In this document: positions 39,260-47,796 of the stretch, piece by piece
Layout of the letters: each line of letters opens with the position of its first letter
Position numbering within the stretch: the stretch's first letter is position 1
DNA from: Bog-473 sp963763575
GTDB lineage: Bacteria > Actinomycetota > Acidimicrobiia > Acidimicrobiales > RAAP-2
Length of the DNA stretch: 64,000 nt
Direction of reading: 5' to 3'
Assembly: GCA_963763575.1 (NCBI GenBank)
Contig: CAVXPD010000019.1
Location: forward strand, 124,001-188,000
The notes under the pieces: model-generated
Database searches by the model: none
Told to the model about the DNA's origin: nothing
What the model saw: the letters and a program-made list of their open reading frames with translations, nothing else
Made by a program: the position numbers and the translations under genes

Positions 39260-41992
39260 GTGGACCGCCTACGAGCACGAATCGGACCGCTGTGGCCCTA
39301 TCTCGTCCTCATCGCGATCCCCACCGCGGGGTTCGTGCTCCCCGAGCTGTTCGGTGGCCGCCTGCTCATCACGGGCGACAACCTGCAGCAGAACTACCCG
39401 CTTCACGTCCTGGTGGGCTCCATGCTGCGCCACGGCCAGCTGCCGTTTTGGAACCAGTACATCTTCAGCGGGACACCGCTCATGGCGGACTTCAACGCCG
39501 GCGCCTTCTATCCGCTGATGGGCTTCTTCATAGTCCTGCCCGACCGCGCTGCGTGGATCGCGACCGAGGTGGTCCTCTTCTCTGCCATCGGCGTCGGGAT
39601 GTACGTCTTCCTCCGGGCGCTCAAGCTCTCCACCGTGGCCTGTCTGCTCGGCGCGGCCACCTTCACGTTCGCCGGCCCCGTGCTCAGCCAGGTGAACCAC
39701 GTCGACATGACCGAGGGCTATGCGGCCATCCCGTGGATGTTGCTGGCTGTCCTCCACATCGTGCGGGACGGCCGGTGGCGTTGGTCCATCCTCCTGGGCA
39801 TCGCCTTCGCCACGGTCATCCTCGGGGGCGCCCCAGAGGCGATGCTCGACGAGGCGATCCTCGTCATCGCGTTCGCTGCGGTGTCCGCTGGGTTGGACGC
39901 GCAGCGCTGGTGGCGGGTGCTCACCCGCTGTGCGACGGGGGCAGCACTGGCTCTGTCCCTGGCTGCCATCCAGTGGCTGCCAGGCCTCGAGGCGATTCGC
40001 AACTCGCAGCGGGGGTCCGGCGTGCTCGCCTCCGCCGGGAGCTATCCGACGCCCTTCAGCATCTTGGCGCTCGTCCCGTATCTCGACGGTGGCTATGGCC
40101 ACCTCGGTGAGGCGCAGTTCTTCGGCCAGTACAACCTGCCCGAGGTCGGGATCTACCTGGGGGTGCTGCCGCTCATCGCCCTCGTCACGTTGCTGCACCC
40201 ACGCTGGCCCAGCCGTCTGGCGGCGCGCGACCGCTTGACGTGGTACGTCGTGGGCGTACTCGGTTTCGTGCTCGCGCTCGGCTCGAACACGCCTCTCGAG
40301 CGTCTCTTCAACGACGTACCCCTCTACGGCAATCAGCGCCTGCAGAGCCGCAACATGATCATCGTGGCCACGGCGATCAGTGTGCTGTTCGCCGGCTGGA
40401 TCGACCGGACCGACAGCCCGCGCGTCGGTGATCGTTGGACCCGCTACGACCGGCTCGTTGCACTGGTGCCGGGCGCGATCGTGCTCGGCCTGGCCGTCTG
40501 GGCGCTGACGGCCACGGGTTCGTTGGTCCACGTCTTCGCTGGTGCGTCGGTGAGCCCGAACGTCACGTCTACTGTGCGAGAAGCGACCACCACCGCCCTC
40601 GCGTTCTGTGCGGGAGCGGCGCTGCTCGTCTGGCTGCGGCCCAAACTGACGGCGCGGTGGTGGTTGTCCTTGGCCGGGGCTTTCGTCGCCGTCGACCTGG
40701 GACTCATGGCCCTCACCAGCCAGTTGACGATGGTCCCTCCGAACGACCTCGTCAGCGGGACGACGCCGGTCCAACAGCTGATGGCCGCCAAGCTGCCGGC
40801 GGGGGGTCGCTTCGTCAACTACGACCCGCAGACCTACGCGAGCTATCCCTGGAGCCCCCAGGGCATTCCCGACCTCAATATCATCCCGCGGCTCCCCTCG
40901 ATCTCGGGGTACGCGTCGATTGTGAACGGCAATTACGAGGCGTTCACCCACACCCACGAGCAGGACAACCTCGACATTGGCCAACTGAGCAACGGGACCC
41001 TCGGTCGGCTCAACCTCAAGGAGATCGTGACGGTACCCGAGTACTTCCTCGTTCCGCTCACCTCGATGCCGCGCTCGGCCAACGCGCCCGTGCAGCAGGT
41101 CCACGACTTCATCGGCTCCGACCCCGTCCTGCCTCGGGGCTACGGGTCCACGTACAACCAGACCGCGTACCCGTACAATCCCGGGCCGCGGCCGTCGTTG
41201 CAGACGGGCCAGACCAGATCGTGGTTCTTCGGGGAGTCGCTGGAGCCCGCCTCGGCAACCCTCCTGTTCGCGCGTCCGGCCGGAACGGGCGCCGCCGTCC
41301 GTTTCGGCGTGTTGAGGACCGACGGGTCCACTCGGTGGGGCCCCTACGTACCGGTGCCGGTCGGGGCGCAGCGCGTCACGGGGCAGGTGCCGGGTGGTCC
41401 GGCGGTGGGGTTGACCGTGCAGGCACGAGGGTCGTTGCCGACCCAGAGCGCCGTGATCGGGGTCGGGACGCATGTCTACGAGCTGAACGGCGCGCTCTCG
41501 GCCGCCGTGGTGCCCGGCCCGTGGCGACTGGCCGGCACCTCGCTCGGCTACGCCGTGTTCACGTCGTCCAAGCCTCCGGTGCCGATCTCAGCCAGCACGA
41601 CGAACGGCCAACCGCTCACGGTCCACGTGATCTCCAGCAACACCAAGTCTGAAGAGGTCCGCGTCGACGCGCCGGGTCCGGCGACGATCGTGCGCTCCGT
41701 CGCCTGGGACCAGGGGTGGAGGGGCTCGGTCTCGGTCGACGGGGGTGCCGCGCGCAGCGTGCCGGTGGATTCGTTTGATCTGGTGCAGCGCATCCGCATC
41801 CCGGCGGGCAACGACGTGGTGACCTTCACCTACCGTCCGCCCCACTTCGAGCTGGCGAGTGTGCTCAGCCTCGGAGCGGTCGCGGCGTTGCTCGTTCTGT
41901 TCGGAGGCTGGCTCGTCCTGCGCCGCCGGCGACCGCTCCAGGCGGCTGCACCACTCGAAGCGAAGCGAGAAGAGCAGCCGGTCCCGGTCTGA
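39260..41992 (+). CDS. YfhO-family GT-C-like membrane protein
   Basis: 910 residues from GTG 39260. About 12-13 transmembrane helices lie in residues 10-490 and one at the C-terminus (LSLGAVAALLVLFGGWLVL). The first outer loop has LLITGDNLQQNYPLHVLVGSM and GQLPFWNQYIFSGTPL, the acidic-motif loop of the YfhO family (GT-C fold), where the Asp would act on a polyprenyl-linked sugar. Residues about 500-880 form a large outer beta-rich domain. YfhO proteins glycosylate lipoteichoic acid in Bacillus; here it probably modifies a surface glycan. Lies 99 bp after the sqdB-like gene on the same strand, so it may use or follow the sulfoquinovose step (inference). Confidence 0.84.
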   Translation: MDRLRARIGPLWPYLVLIAIPTAGFVLPELFGGRLLITGDNLQQNYPLHVLVGSMLRHGQLPFWNQYIFSGTPLMADFNAGAFYPLMGFFIVLPDRAAWIATEVVLFSAIGVGMYVFLRALKLSTVACLLGAATFTFAGPVLSQVNHVDMTEGYAAIPWMLLAVLHIVRDGRWRWSILLGIAFATVILGGAPEAMLDEAILVIAFAAVSAGLDAQRWWRVLTRCATGAALALSLAAIQWLPGLEAIRNSQRGSGVLASAGSYPTPFSILALVPYLDGGYGHLGEAQFFGQYNLPEVGIYLGVLPLIALVTLLHPRWPSRLAARDRLTWYVVGVLGFVLALGSNTPLERLFNDVPLYGNQRLQSRNMIIVATAISVLFAGWIDRTDSPRVGDRWTRYDRLVALVPGAIVLGLAVWALTATGSLVHVFAGASVSPNVTSTVREATTTALAFCAGAALLVWLRPKLTARWWLSLAGAFVAVDLGLMALTSQLTMVPPNDLVSGTTPVQQLMAAKLPAGGRFVNYDPQTYASYPWSPQGIPDLNIIPRLPSISGYASIVNGNYEAFTHTHEQDNLDIGQLSNGTLGRLNLKEIVTVPEYFLVPLTSMPRSANAPVQQVHDFIGSDPVLPRGYGSTYNQTAYPYNPGPRPSLQTGQTRSWFFGESLEPASATLLFARPAGTGAAVRFGVLRTDGSTRWGPYVPVPVGAQRVTGQVPGGPAVGLTVQARGSLPTQSAVIGVGTHVYELNGALSAAVVPGPWRLAGTSLGYAVFTSSKPPVPISASTTNGQPLTVHVISSNTKSEEVRVDAPGPATIVRSVAWDQGWRGSVSVDGGAARSVPVDSFDLVQRIRIPAGNDVVTFTYRPPHFELASVLSLGAVAALLVLFGGWLVLRRRRPLQAAAPLEAKREEQPVPV

Positions 41993-42019
41993 GGCGGCGG
42001 CCGGTTTCGAGTGGGCGGC

Positions 42020-42991
42020 TCAGCAGACCGGATGGGCCAGGGTGAGCAGGAACTCGCCCTCTTGGGCGCCCCACATGTCCTCGACCACGAAACCCGCCTC
42101 GTGCAGCTCCTTCTCCACCCCGTCGGGCGTGAACTTGGCGCTGATCTCGGTGAGGACGTCCTCGCCTTCATCGAAGCGGACGGTGATGCCGGCGCCTGCG
42201 AGTGAGACCTCGGTGGACTCCTGAGCTCGCAGCCGCATTTCGATCCACTGCTCGTCCTCGTTCCAGAGCGCGACGTGCTCGAAGAGCTCAGGGTCGAAGT
42301 CGCCACCCAGCTGCTCGTTGAGCACGTGGAGGACATTGCGGTTGAAGTCGGCGGTCACGCCCGCGGCGTCGTCGTACGCCGCGACGAGCCGATCACGGTC
42401 TTTGACCAGGTCGGTGCCGAGCAGCAGCGAGTCGTCGCTCGACATGGTGCAATTCAGATCGAAGAGGAAACGGGCCCGCTGGGCGGGGTTCAGGTTGCCG
42501 ATCGTCCCGCCCAGGAAGGCCACCATGCGCCGCCCTTCCGTAGGGATCTGCGCGAGGTGCCGGTGGAAGTCCCCGACGACGAGATGGATGTTGAGCGCCT
42601 CGAATTCGTCCGAGAGGGCGGTGGCGGCGTCGCGCAAGAACTCGTCGCTGACGTCGAAGGGGACGTAGCGCGCCAGCGTGCCGGATTCTTGGAAGGCGGA
42701 AAGGAGCACGCGGGTCTTTTCGCACGCCCCGGCGCCGAGCTCGACGAGGGTGTCGGCCTTCGAGACTTCGGCGATGGACGGTGCAAATTCCTGGAGAAGG
42801 GCGCGCTCGGCTCGAGTGGGGTAGTACTCGGGGAGTTGCGTGATCTCCTCGAAGAGCCGGCTGCCTCGTTCGTCGTAGAACCACACCGGCGGAATGGACT
42901 TCTCTTCACCTTGGAGGCCCTTGAGGGCGTCGCTTCGCATCTGGTTCCGCACCTCGTCGGAAGAGAGGTGCACGTCGATTGTGTAGGACAT
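42020..42991 (-). CDS. egtD: L-histidine N-alpha-methyltransferase EgtD
   Basis: 323 residues from ATG 42991. EgtD blocks: SIPPVWFYDERGSRLFEEIT, YYPTRAERALL, VELGAGACEKTRVLL (SAM motif I), FLGGTIGNLNP and LLGTDLVKD. The enzyme trimethylates histidine to hercynine with SAM, the first step of ergothioneine synthesis. It starts 3 nt after the EgtB stop, so the two are in one operon. Ends 27 bp from the convergent YfhO-type gene. Confidence 0.94.
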   Translation of the reverse strand: MSYTIDVHLSSDEVRNQMRSDALKGLQGEEKSIPPVWFYDERGSRLFEEITQLPEYYPTRAERALLQEFAPSIAEVSKADTLVELGAGACEKTRVLLSAFQESGTLARYVPFDVSDEFLRDAATALSDEFEALNIHLVVGDFHRHLAQIPTEGRRMVAFLGGTIGNLNPAQRARFLFDLNCTMSSDDSLLLGTDLVKDRDRLVAAYDDAAGVTADFNRNVLHVLNEQLGGDFDPELFEHVALWNEDEQWIEMRLRAQESTEVSLAGAGITVRFDEGEDVLTEISAKFTPDGVEKELHEAGFVVEDMWGAQEGEFLLTLAHPVC

Positions 42992-42994
42992 GGC

Positions 42995-44269
42995 TCAGGG
43001 ATCCCTCGCAAGCCTGAGACCGGCGAACGGCCAGCGCGCCCCGGGCGGGAAGAAGTTGCGATAGGTGGCCCGGACATGCCCGGCCGGAGTGGCGCAACAG
43101 CCGCCGCGGAGCACGTACTGGCTCACCATGAACTTGCCGTTGTACTCACCGACCGCCCCCGGTGCGGCCCGGAAGCCGGGATAGGGCGCATACGCGCTCG
43201 ATGTCCACTCCCATGTGTCACCGAACATCGCATTGGTGTCGACGGCTGGGCGGGGATGTGGTGCGCCGCGATCGAGGAAGTCGTCGGGGAGGAAGTTGTC
43301 ACCCTGGCCGTGCGGGGCGGCGATCGTCTCCCACTCGGACTCGGTGGGGAGTCGCATGCCGGTCCAGTGGGCGAACGCGTCGGCCTCGTAGTAGCTCACG
43401 TGACAGACCGGCTCGTCGGGGTCGACGGGTCGCAGTCCCCCCAAGGTGTATTGGAGCCAGCGGTCGGGATCGTCGGGATCACGCGACCAGTAGAGCGGGG
43501 CGTCCCAGTGTTGCGAGTTCACGACGGCCCACCCGTCGGACAACCAGAACTCGGGGCGGGAGTACCCATCGTCCGCCATGAACGAGAGCCATTCGCCGCA
43601 CGTGACAGGGCGATCGGCGAGGCCGAACGGGGTGAGCCACACCGTATGACGTGGGAACTCGTTGTCGAATGCGAACCCCCGCCCGCGGTGGCCGATCTCG
43701 ACCGGCCCGCCCTCGTGCTCGATCCATCCGGCCTTGGGCGGGTGGATCGACACCGCTCCCGGGGGCCCGCGCAGGTACGCCGGACTCAGCGGATTGCGGG
43801 AGAGCACGTGCTTGATGTCCATGAGCAGCAGCTCCTGGTGCTGTTGCTCATGGTGGAGTCCGAGCGTGATCAGTTCTGCCAGGCCGGGCTGCGCTGGGTC
43901 GCGGAGCAACGGCTGCATCGCCGCGTCGACATGGGAGCGATAGCGCGCGATCTCCGCAATGCCCGGACGGGAGAGGAGCCCACGCTCCGGGCGGGGGTGC
44001 CGGGCCCCAACCGCTTCGTAGTACGAGTTGAAGATGTAGGCGTACGCTTCGTCGTACGGCGCGTATGCGCCGGCGTACTCACCCAGAATGAACGTCTCGA
44101 AGAACCAGGTGACGTGAGCGCGGTGCCACTTGGTCGGGCTCACGTCAGGCATGGTTTGGACCGTTTGGTCCTCGGCGCTCAGAGGCGAGGCCAGTCGCTC
44201 AGTGACCGCTCGGACGCGGGCAAATTCCTCCCGGAGTCCGGACGGCACGGTAGAACCACTCATTTCCAT
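42995..44269 (-). CDS. egtB: Ergothioneine sulfoxide synthase EgtB
   Basis: 424 residues from ATG 44269, with AAGGGA 8 nt upstream. N-terminal DinB-like domain supplies the iron ligands: WHRAHVTWFFETF and LGLHHEQQHQELLLMDIKH (HxxxHxE). The C-terminal FGE-sulfatase fold has FAFDNEFPRH, CHVSYYEADAFAHW, LPTESEWE, GDTWEWTSS and a final VLRGGCCATPAGHVRATYRNF. EgtB joins a sulfur donor (gamma-Glu-Cys in mycobacteria, Cys in some other types) to hercynine using O2 and iron. Which donor is used here cannot be told. A TAGGGT at 44334-44339 (minus strand) could be the -10. Confidence 0.93.
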   Translation of the reverse strand: MEMSGSTVPSGLREEFARVRAVTERLASPLSAEDQTVQTMPDVSPTKWHRAHVTWFFETFILGEYAGAYAPYDEAYAYIFNSYYEAVGARHPRPERGLLSRPGIAEIARYRSHVDAAMQPLLRDPAQPGLAELITLGLHHEQQHQELLLMDIKHVLSRNPLSPAYLRGPPGAVSIHPPKAGWIEHEGGPVEIGHRGRGFAFDNEFPRHTVWLTPFGLADRPVTCGEWLSFMADDGYSRPEFWLSDGWAVVNSQHWDAPLYWSRDPDDPDRWLQYTLGGLRPVDPDEPVCHVSYYEADAFAHWTGMRLPTESEWETIAAPHGQGDNFLPDDFLDRGAPHPRPAVDTNAMFGDTWEWTSSAYAPYPGFRAAPGAVGEYNGKFMVSQYVLRGGCCATPAGHVRATYRNFFPPGARWPFAGLRLARDP

Positions 44270-44333
44270 GGGATTCGTCCCTTCGCCACCCCACCCGGAG
44301 CGGTCACGCACTGTGGCTGCACAGGCACAAATC

Positions 44334-44339
44334 ACCCTA
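44334..44339 (-). promoter_or_regulatory. Candidate -10 for the egtBD operon
   Basis: TAGGGT on the minus strand, 64 nt upstream of the egtB ATG. It fits the TAnnnT form used elsewhere in the window. No convincing -35 is visible. The remaining gap 44340-44506 shows nothing else clear. Confidence 0.35.
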
Positions 44340-44506
44340 CCCAGATGCTGTGACAACCAGACGCGTTTCCGTCGAATATCGCCCCGGGCCAGGTGAGCGG
44401 GCGCTGTCGGATCGACCAGCGTGGTCGGAGCGGCAGACCGCCCACTCGGGCTTTCCCACGCGCCAACCCAGGTCGGGCTCGCCGAGTCCTACTGTCGTCT
44501 TCGGTG

Positions 44507-45167
44507 ATGGGACCGGCACTTTCGCGGGATCTCGTCGACGCCTACTTGGGCGGCGTCGACTGGCTGCGCACCATCCTTGGACGCGCCCGGGTCGCCGAGG
44601 CATGGGACCGACCGGGCGCGCTGGCGGTACACGGTGGGCGGCCTGGTTGCGCATGCCGTGGACGGCGTGGTCTGGCTCGAACCACTCCTGCGGGAGGCCG
44701 AGCCCGTCGGTCTTCGCCCATCAGTGTCGCGGAGTTCTTCGGGCAGAACAGAGTCGAGGGGGGAGGCCGTCGACCCGTCTGCCGCTTGTGTGCGGGCGGT
44801 CGCTGAGGCGTTCGCCATCACCGGTGCCCTGCTGGTGAATCGCCGCCGGCACGACCTCCCGGGACGAGCTCGCCGGGCTCCACGAGGACGCGCGGGCGGA
44901 CCGTCCCGTGCCTGTCCTCCGGTCCCCCGGGAGCCAGGTGCTTTCGGCGACTACGTCCGGACCAGGGTGTTCGAGGTCGTGGTGCATGGGGACGACATCG
45001 TCTGCCGCATCCCCGGCATGAGCGTGCCCGACCCGCCTTTGGCTGCGGTGGACGTCAGCCTGGTCGCCGGCATCGAACTGGCCGGGGCCCGAGTCGGTGA
45101 CCGCGAGACCTTGCGTGCCTCTACGCGGGCCGAACGTGTGCCGGCGGAGGCGCTCCGAGTCCTCTGA
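44507..45167 (+). pseudogene. Maleylpyruvate isomerase-family (mycothiol-dependent DinB-like) gene, multiply frameshifted
   Basis: Pieces of one protein appear in different frames along the same strand. From ATG 44507: DLVDAYLGGVDWLRTILG (frame 2); from about 44622 YTVGGLVAHAVDGVVWLEPL (frame 0); from about 44722 SVAEFFGQNRVEGGG (frame 2); from about 44767 VDPSAACVRAVAEAFAITG (frame 0); from about 44860 RDELAGLHEDARADRPVPVL (frame 1); from about 44943 FGDYVRTRVFEVVVHGDD to the stop at 45167 (frame 0). The order matches the MDMPI/TIGR03083 fold, with the conserved HGDD and an end EALRVL. Five switches indicate a decayed gene or a locally poor sequence. Confidence 0.85.
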
Positions 45168-45170
45168 GCG

Positions 45171-46079
45171 TCAGGCAAGCACCTTACGGCGGAAGTTCTT
45201 CAAACCCAGGGTCAAGAAGATGACGCTGAAGGCCACGATGGCGGGATAGATCACGTAGAGATGCATGTGAGCGGCGTCGGTGAAGGCGGCGCGCATCCCG
45301 TCGTTGATGTAGATCAGCGGATTGATCAACACCAGGATCTGAAGCCAGTGGATGGGACCGATCTTGACCGGCGCCAGCCGCGTCCACTGGTAGTAGGTGC
45401 CGCCGAGGAAGGTGATCGGCAGCACGATGAACCCGAACATGAGTCCGAGGTTGCGCGGCTCGAACGACGTTCCGAGCAGCAGGCCGAGCGAGGCCATGCA
45501 CACGCACGAAAGCGGCACGAGGGTCACGATCAGGAGCCAGTGCAGGCTGATGTGCGCCTCGACGCCGTCCGCGTGCACGACGGACGCGATCGGAAGGACG
45601 ATCGCGGCGGAGATCATGCCCTGGGCGCCGCCGGAGATCACCTTTGCGATGGCCACCAACCAGATCGGGCACGGAGCCTGCACCCGGTCCTCGATCTCGC
45701 GGGTAAACCCGAACTCCTGGGCCAGCTGCATGGCGACGGCCTGGATGCCCTGGAACATGATCGAGAGCCCGACGACTCCGGGCACCAGCACGGTGGCGAA
45801 CGCAGACTCGGCGCCCGGGATGCCGCTGGCGGCGCCGATGCCTTGGCCGATCTTGGGGAACACGTAGAGGAAGACGAAGCACAAGAGGAAGGGCTGGACC
45901 AAGGTGCGGACGGTGAACTCGATCTTGTGCTTCCACAGCACGACCATGTCCCGCAAGAGCAGTGCTCGGAGCGACGTCCAGCTCGCAGCGGCGGCGGAAC
46001 GCGTGGGCTTCAGGTCGACATGGCGCGCCGCGGGTGAGCCGAAGGTCGTCGAAGAGACCGCCGTCGTGGCCGCAGACAT
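45171..46079 (-). CDS. ABC-2 type transporter permease (DrrB-like)
   Basis: 302 residues from ATG 46079, overlapping the ATPase stop by one base (TGATG). Six hydrophobic segments after a 40-residue cytoplasmic lead (LRALLLRDMVVLWKHKIEF), typical of the ABC-2 drug/lipid export permeases (DrrB type). With the upstream ATPase it should form an exporter. Substrate unknown; control by the PadR gene at the head of the operon suggests a toxic or antibiotic-like compound (inference). It ends 3 bp from the decayed MDMPI gene's stop. Confidence 0.9.
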   Translation of the reverse strand: MSAATTAVSSTTFGSPAARHVDLKPTRSAAAASWTSLRALLLRDMVVLWKHKIEFTVRTLVQPFLLCFVFLYVFPKIGQGIGAASGIPGAESAFATVLVPGVVGLSIMFQGIQAVAMQLAQEFGFTREIEDRVQAPCPIWLVAIAKVISGGAQGMISAAIVLPIASVVHADGVEAHISLHWLLIVTLVPLSCVCMASLGLLLGTSFEPRNLGLMFGFIVLPITFLGGTYYQWTRLAPVKIGPIHWLQILVLINPLIYINDGMRAAFTDAAHMHLYVIYPAIVAFSVIFLTLGLKNFRRKVLA

Positions 46080-47080
46080 CAGTCCCGCAGTTCCTTTCCG
46101 GTCAGCCCGATGAACACCGTCTCGAGGGTGGGTTCGGCGACAGAAAGGTCGGCCAGGGAGAAGCCCGCAGTCTCAGCGGTCTCCACGATCCGTGGGACGA
46201 GGCGGTCCGAGCCGCGTATCTGCAGTTCGACGCCGTCGGGAAGCAGACGCGTCCGGGTGACACCCTCCAGGGTCGCTTCGAACGCCTCTGCCAGCCGCGC
46301 GGTGTCACCCGAGGCCTTCACGGTCACGATGGTGTCGGCGCCGACACCGCGCTTGAGCTCGGCGGGCGTGTCCAACGCCAGGATCTTCCCGTGGTCCATG
46401 ATGGCGACGCGGTCGCAGAGCTTGTCGGCCTCCTCCATGTAGTGCGTCGTCAAGAGAATGGTCTGCCCTTCCGCGTTGAGGCCGCCAAGCAGTTCCCACA
46501 GCGCGAGCCGACCTTGTGGGTCAAGGCCCGCGGTCGGCTCGTCGAGGAAGAGCACCGCCGGCCGGTGGAAGATGGCGCGAGCGACCATGAGGCGTTGGGC
46601 CATGCCGCCGGAGAGCGCGTACACCGACGCCTTGGCGAAGCGGCTGAGTTGGAACCGCTCGAGGAGCTCGTCGGCCGTCTGGCGGCACTCCTTGGCGCCC
46701 ATCCCGAAGAGACGGCCGTGGAAGTACAGGTTCTCCCACGGCGTCAGCTGGCGATCCAGCGTGTTCTGCTGGGAGACCACGCCGATGAGCTGCTTGACGA
46801 GCGTCGGGTGGTGCACGACGTCGATCCCACCGACGAACGCGCTGCCGGCCGAGGGAATGACCCTGGTCGTCAGCACGCCCACGGTGGTCGTCTTGCCCGC
46901 GCCGTTCGGCCCGAGCAGCCCGAACACCTCGCCCGTCGCGACCCGCAGGTTGAGCTCGTCGACGGCTCGGAAGTCGGTGCCGGGGTAGGTCTTGATGAGG
47001 CCCGCTGTCTCGATGATCGGTTGGCCCGAACCGGGGGACGTGCCATCGAGCGAGGCCGGTGTGGTCGTCGCGGTCGTCAT
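46079..47080 (-). CDS. ABC transporter ATP-binding protein (DrrA-like)
   Basis: 333 residues from ATG 47080. Walker A GLLGPNGAGKTTT near residue 56, Q-loop SQQNTLD, signature ALSGGMAQRLMVAR, Walker B VLFLDEPTAGLDP, switch His in LLTTHYMEEAD. The C-terminal extension of about 100 residues is usual for DrrA-type exporters. Energises the permease encoded immediately downstream with a TGATG junction. It starts 33 bp after the PadR stop. Confidence 0.93.
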   Translation of the reverse strand: MTTATTTPASLDGTSPGSGQPIIETAGLIKTYPGTDFRAVDELNLRVATGEVFGLLGPNGAGKTTTVGVLTTRVIPSAGSAFVGGIDVVHHPTLVKQLIGVVSQQNTLDRQLTPWENLYFHGRLFGMGAKECRQTADELLERFQLSRFAKASVYALSGGMAQRLMVARAIFHRPAVLFLDEPTAGLDPQGRLALWELLGGLNAEGQTILLTTHYMEEADKLCDRVAIMDHGKILALDTPAELKRGVGADTIVTVKASGDTARLAEAFEATLEGVTRTRLLPDGVELQIRGSDRLVPRIVETAETAGFSLADLSVAEPTLETVFIGLTGKELRD

Positions 47081-47113
47081 GACTCTGACCGCACAGTACC
47101 GGCCGCGCCCTGG

Positions 47114-47680
47114 TCAGTCCTCGGCAAGGATCTGGTAGAGCTCCTTGCGAGCCGTCTGGATCACGGCGATCCCGCGTTCGATCTGCGAACTCTCGCCGGC
47201 CCCGGCCAGCTGCTTCGCCGCGCTCGCCATCTGGCCAACGGCCAGTCTGAGCGTCCGGATCTTGTCGTCCGCCTCGCCGGCCGCCTGCCAGGGGAGCGAG
47301 GTCTTCTCGGCCTCGGCTCGTCCCGCTTCGGTCAGCGCGTACGTACGGCTGCCCTCGACCTCGGAAGACTGGACGAGGCCCTCGTCCTCCAGCATCTGGA
47401 GGTGCGGGTACACCGAGCCCGGGCTGGGGCGCCAAATGCCGCCACTCATCTCCTCGAGACGGCGCATGACCTCATAGCCGTGGGCTGGCTCGTCTTTGAG
47501 GGCAGACAGGATCGCGATCCGGATGGCGCCACGACGCATTCGCCGGCCGCCTCCCCAACCGCCCCGGCCGCCGCCCCAGCGCATTCCTGGCCCGCGCATG
47601 GCGTGCCCGGCGAAGAAGTGGTCGTGCAGGTGGTCGTGGCCGTGGTCGTGGTCGTGTTCACGTTCATGGGTGTGTGGCAT
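47114..47680 (-). CDS. PadR-family regulator with His-rich N-terminus
   Basis: 188 residues from ATG 47680, with AAGGAG 8 nt upstream. Residues 2-23 are a His/Asp/Glu run (HTHEREHDHDHGHDHLHDHF), followed by a Gly/Arg linker and the PadR winged helix (AIRIAILSALKDEPAHGYEVM, GSVYPHLQMLEDEGLV, GSRTYALTEAGRAE). The last 70 residues form the dimerisation helix. The His run could bind Ni, Zn or Cu, so metal may be the effector (inference). Heads the operon with the ABC exporter, which it probably represses from the palindromes just upstream. Confidence 0.88.
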   Translation of the reverse strand: MPHTHEREHDHDHGHDHLHDHFFAGHAMRGPGMRWGGGRGGWGGGRRMRRGAIRIAILSALKDEPAHGYEVMRRLEEMSGGIWRPSPGSVYPHLQMLEDEGLVQSSEVEGSRTYALTEAGRAEAEKTSLPWQAAGEADDKIRTLRLAVGQMASAAKQLAGAGESSQIERGIAVIQTARKELYQILAED

Positions 47681-47716
47681 GGATGGATCTCCTTGTTCGT
47701 TCGTTCTGCAAGTAAT

Positions 47717-47734
47717 GATATATCGGAATATTCC
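47717..47734. promoter_or_regulatory. Palindromic operator candidate upstream of PadR
   Basis: Two abutting perfect palindromes: GATATATC (47717-47724) and GGAATATTCC (47725-47734), 37 bp upstream of the PadR ATG in an AT-rich stretch. PadR proteins bind dyads of this size near their own promoter. A TATCAT on the minus strand overlaps and could be the -10. Confidence 0.55.
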
Positions 47735-47796
47735 ATGATGTGACACGAAATTACAAATTATGGTCACGACCTGCGACTCGGCAGTGTCTTGGCGTG

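Noticed and set aside
39269..41473. 734-codon minus-strand open frame
   Set aside because: Shadow of the YfhO-type gene; no domain recognisable.
42995..44269. Formylglycine-generating enzyme serving the sulfatases
   Set aside because: The protein has the FGE fold but also the DinB-type iron-binding domain and sits with egtD, which marks it as EgtB.
42275..44353. 692-codon plus-strand open frame
   Set aside because: Antisense to egtD and egtB, whose active-site motifs are complete.
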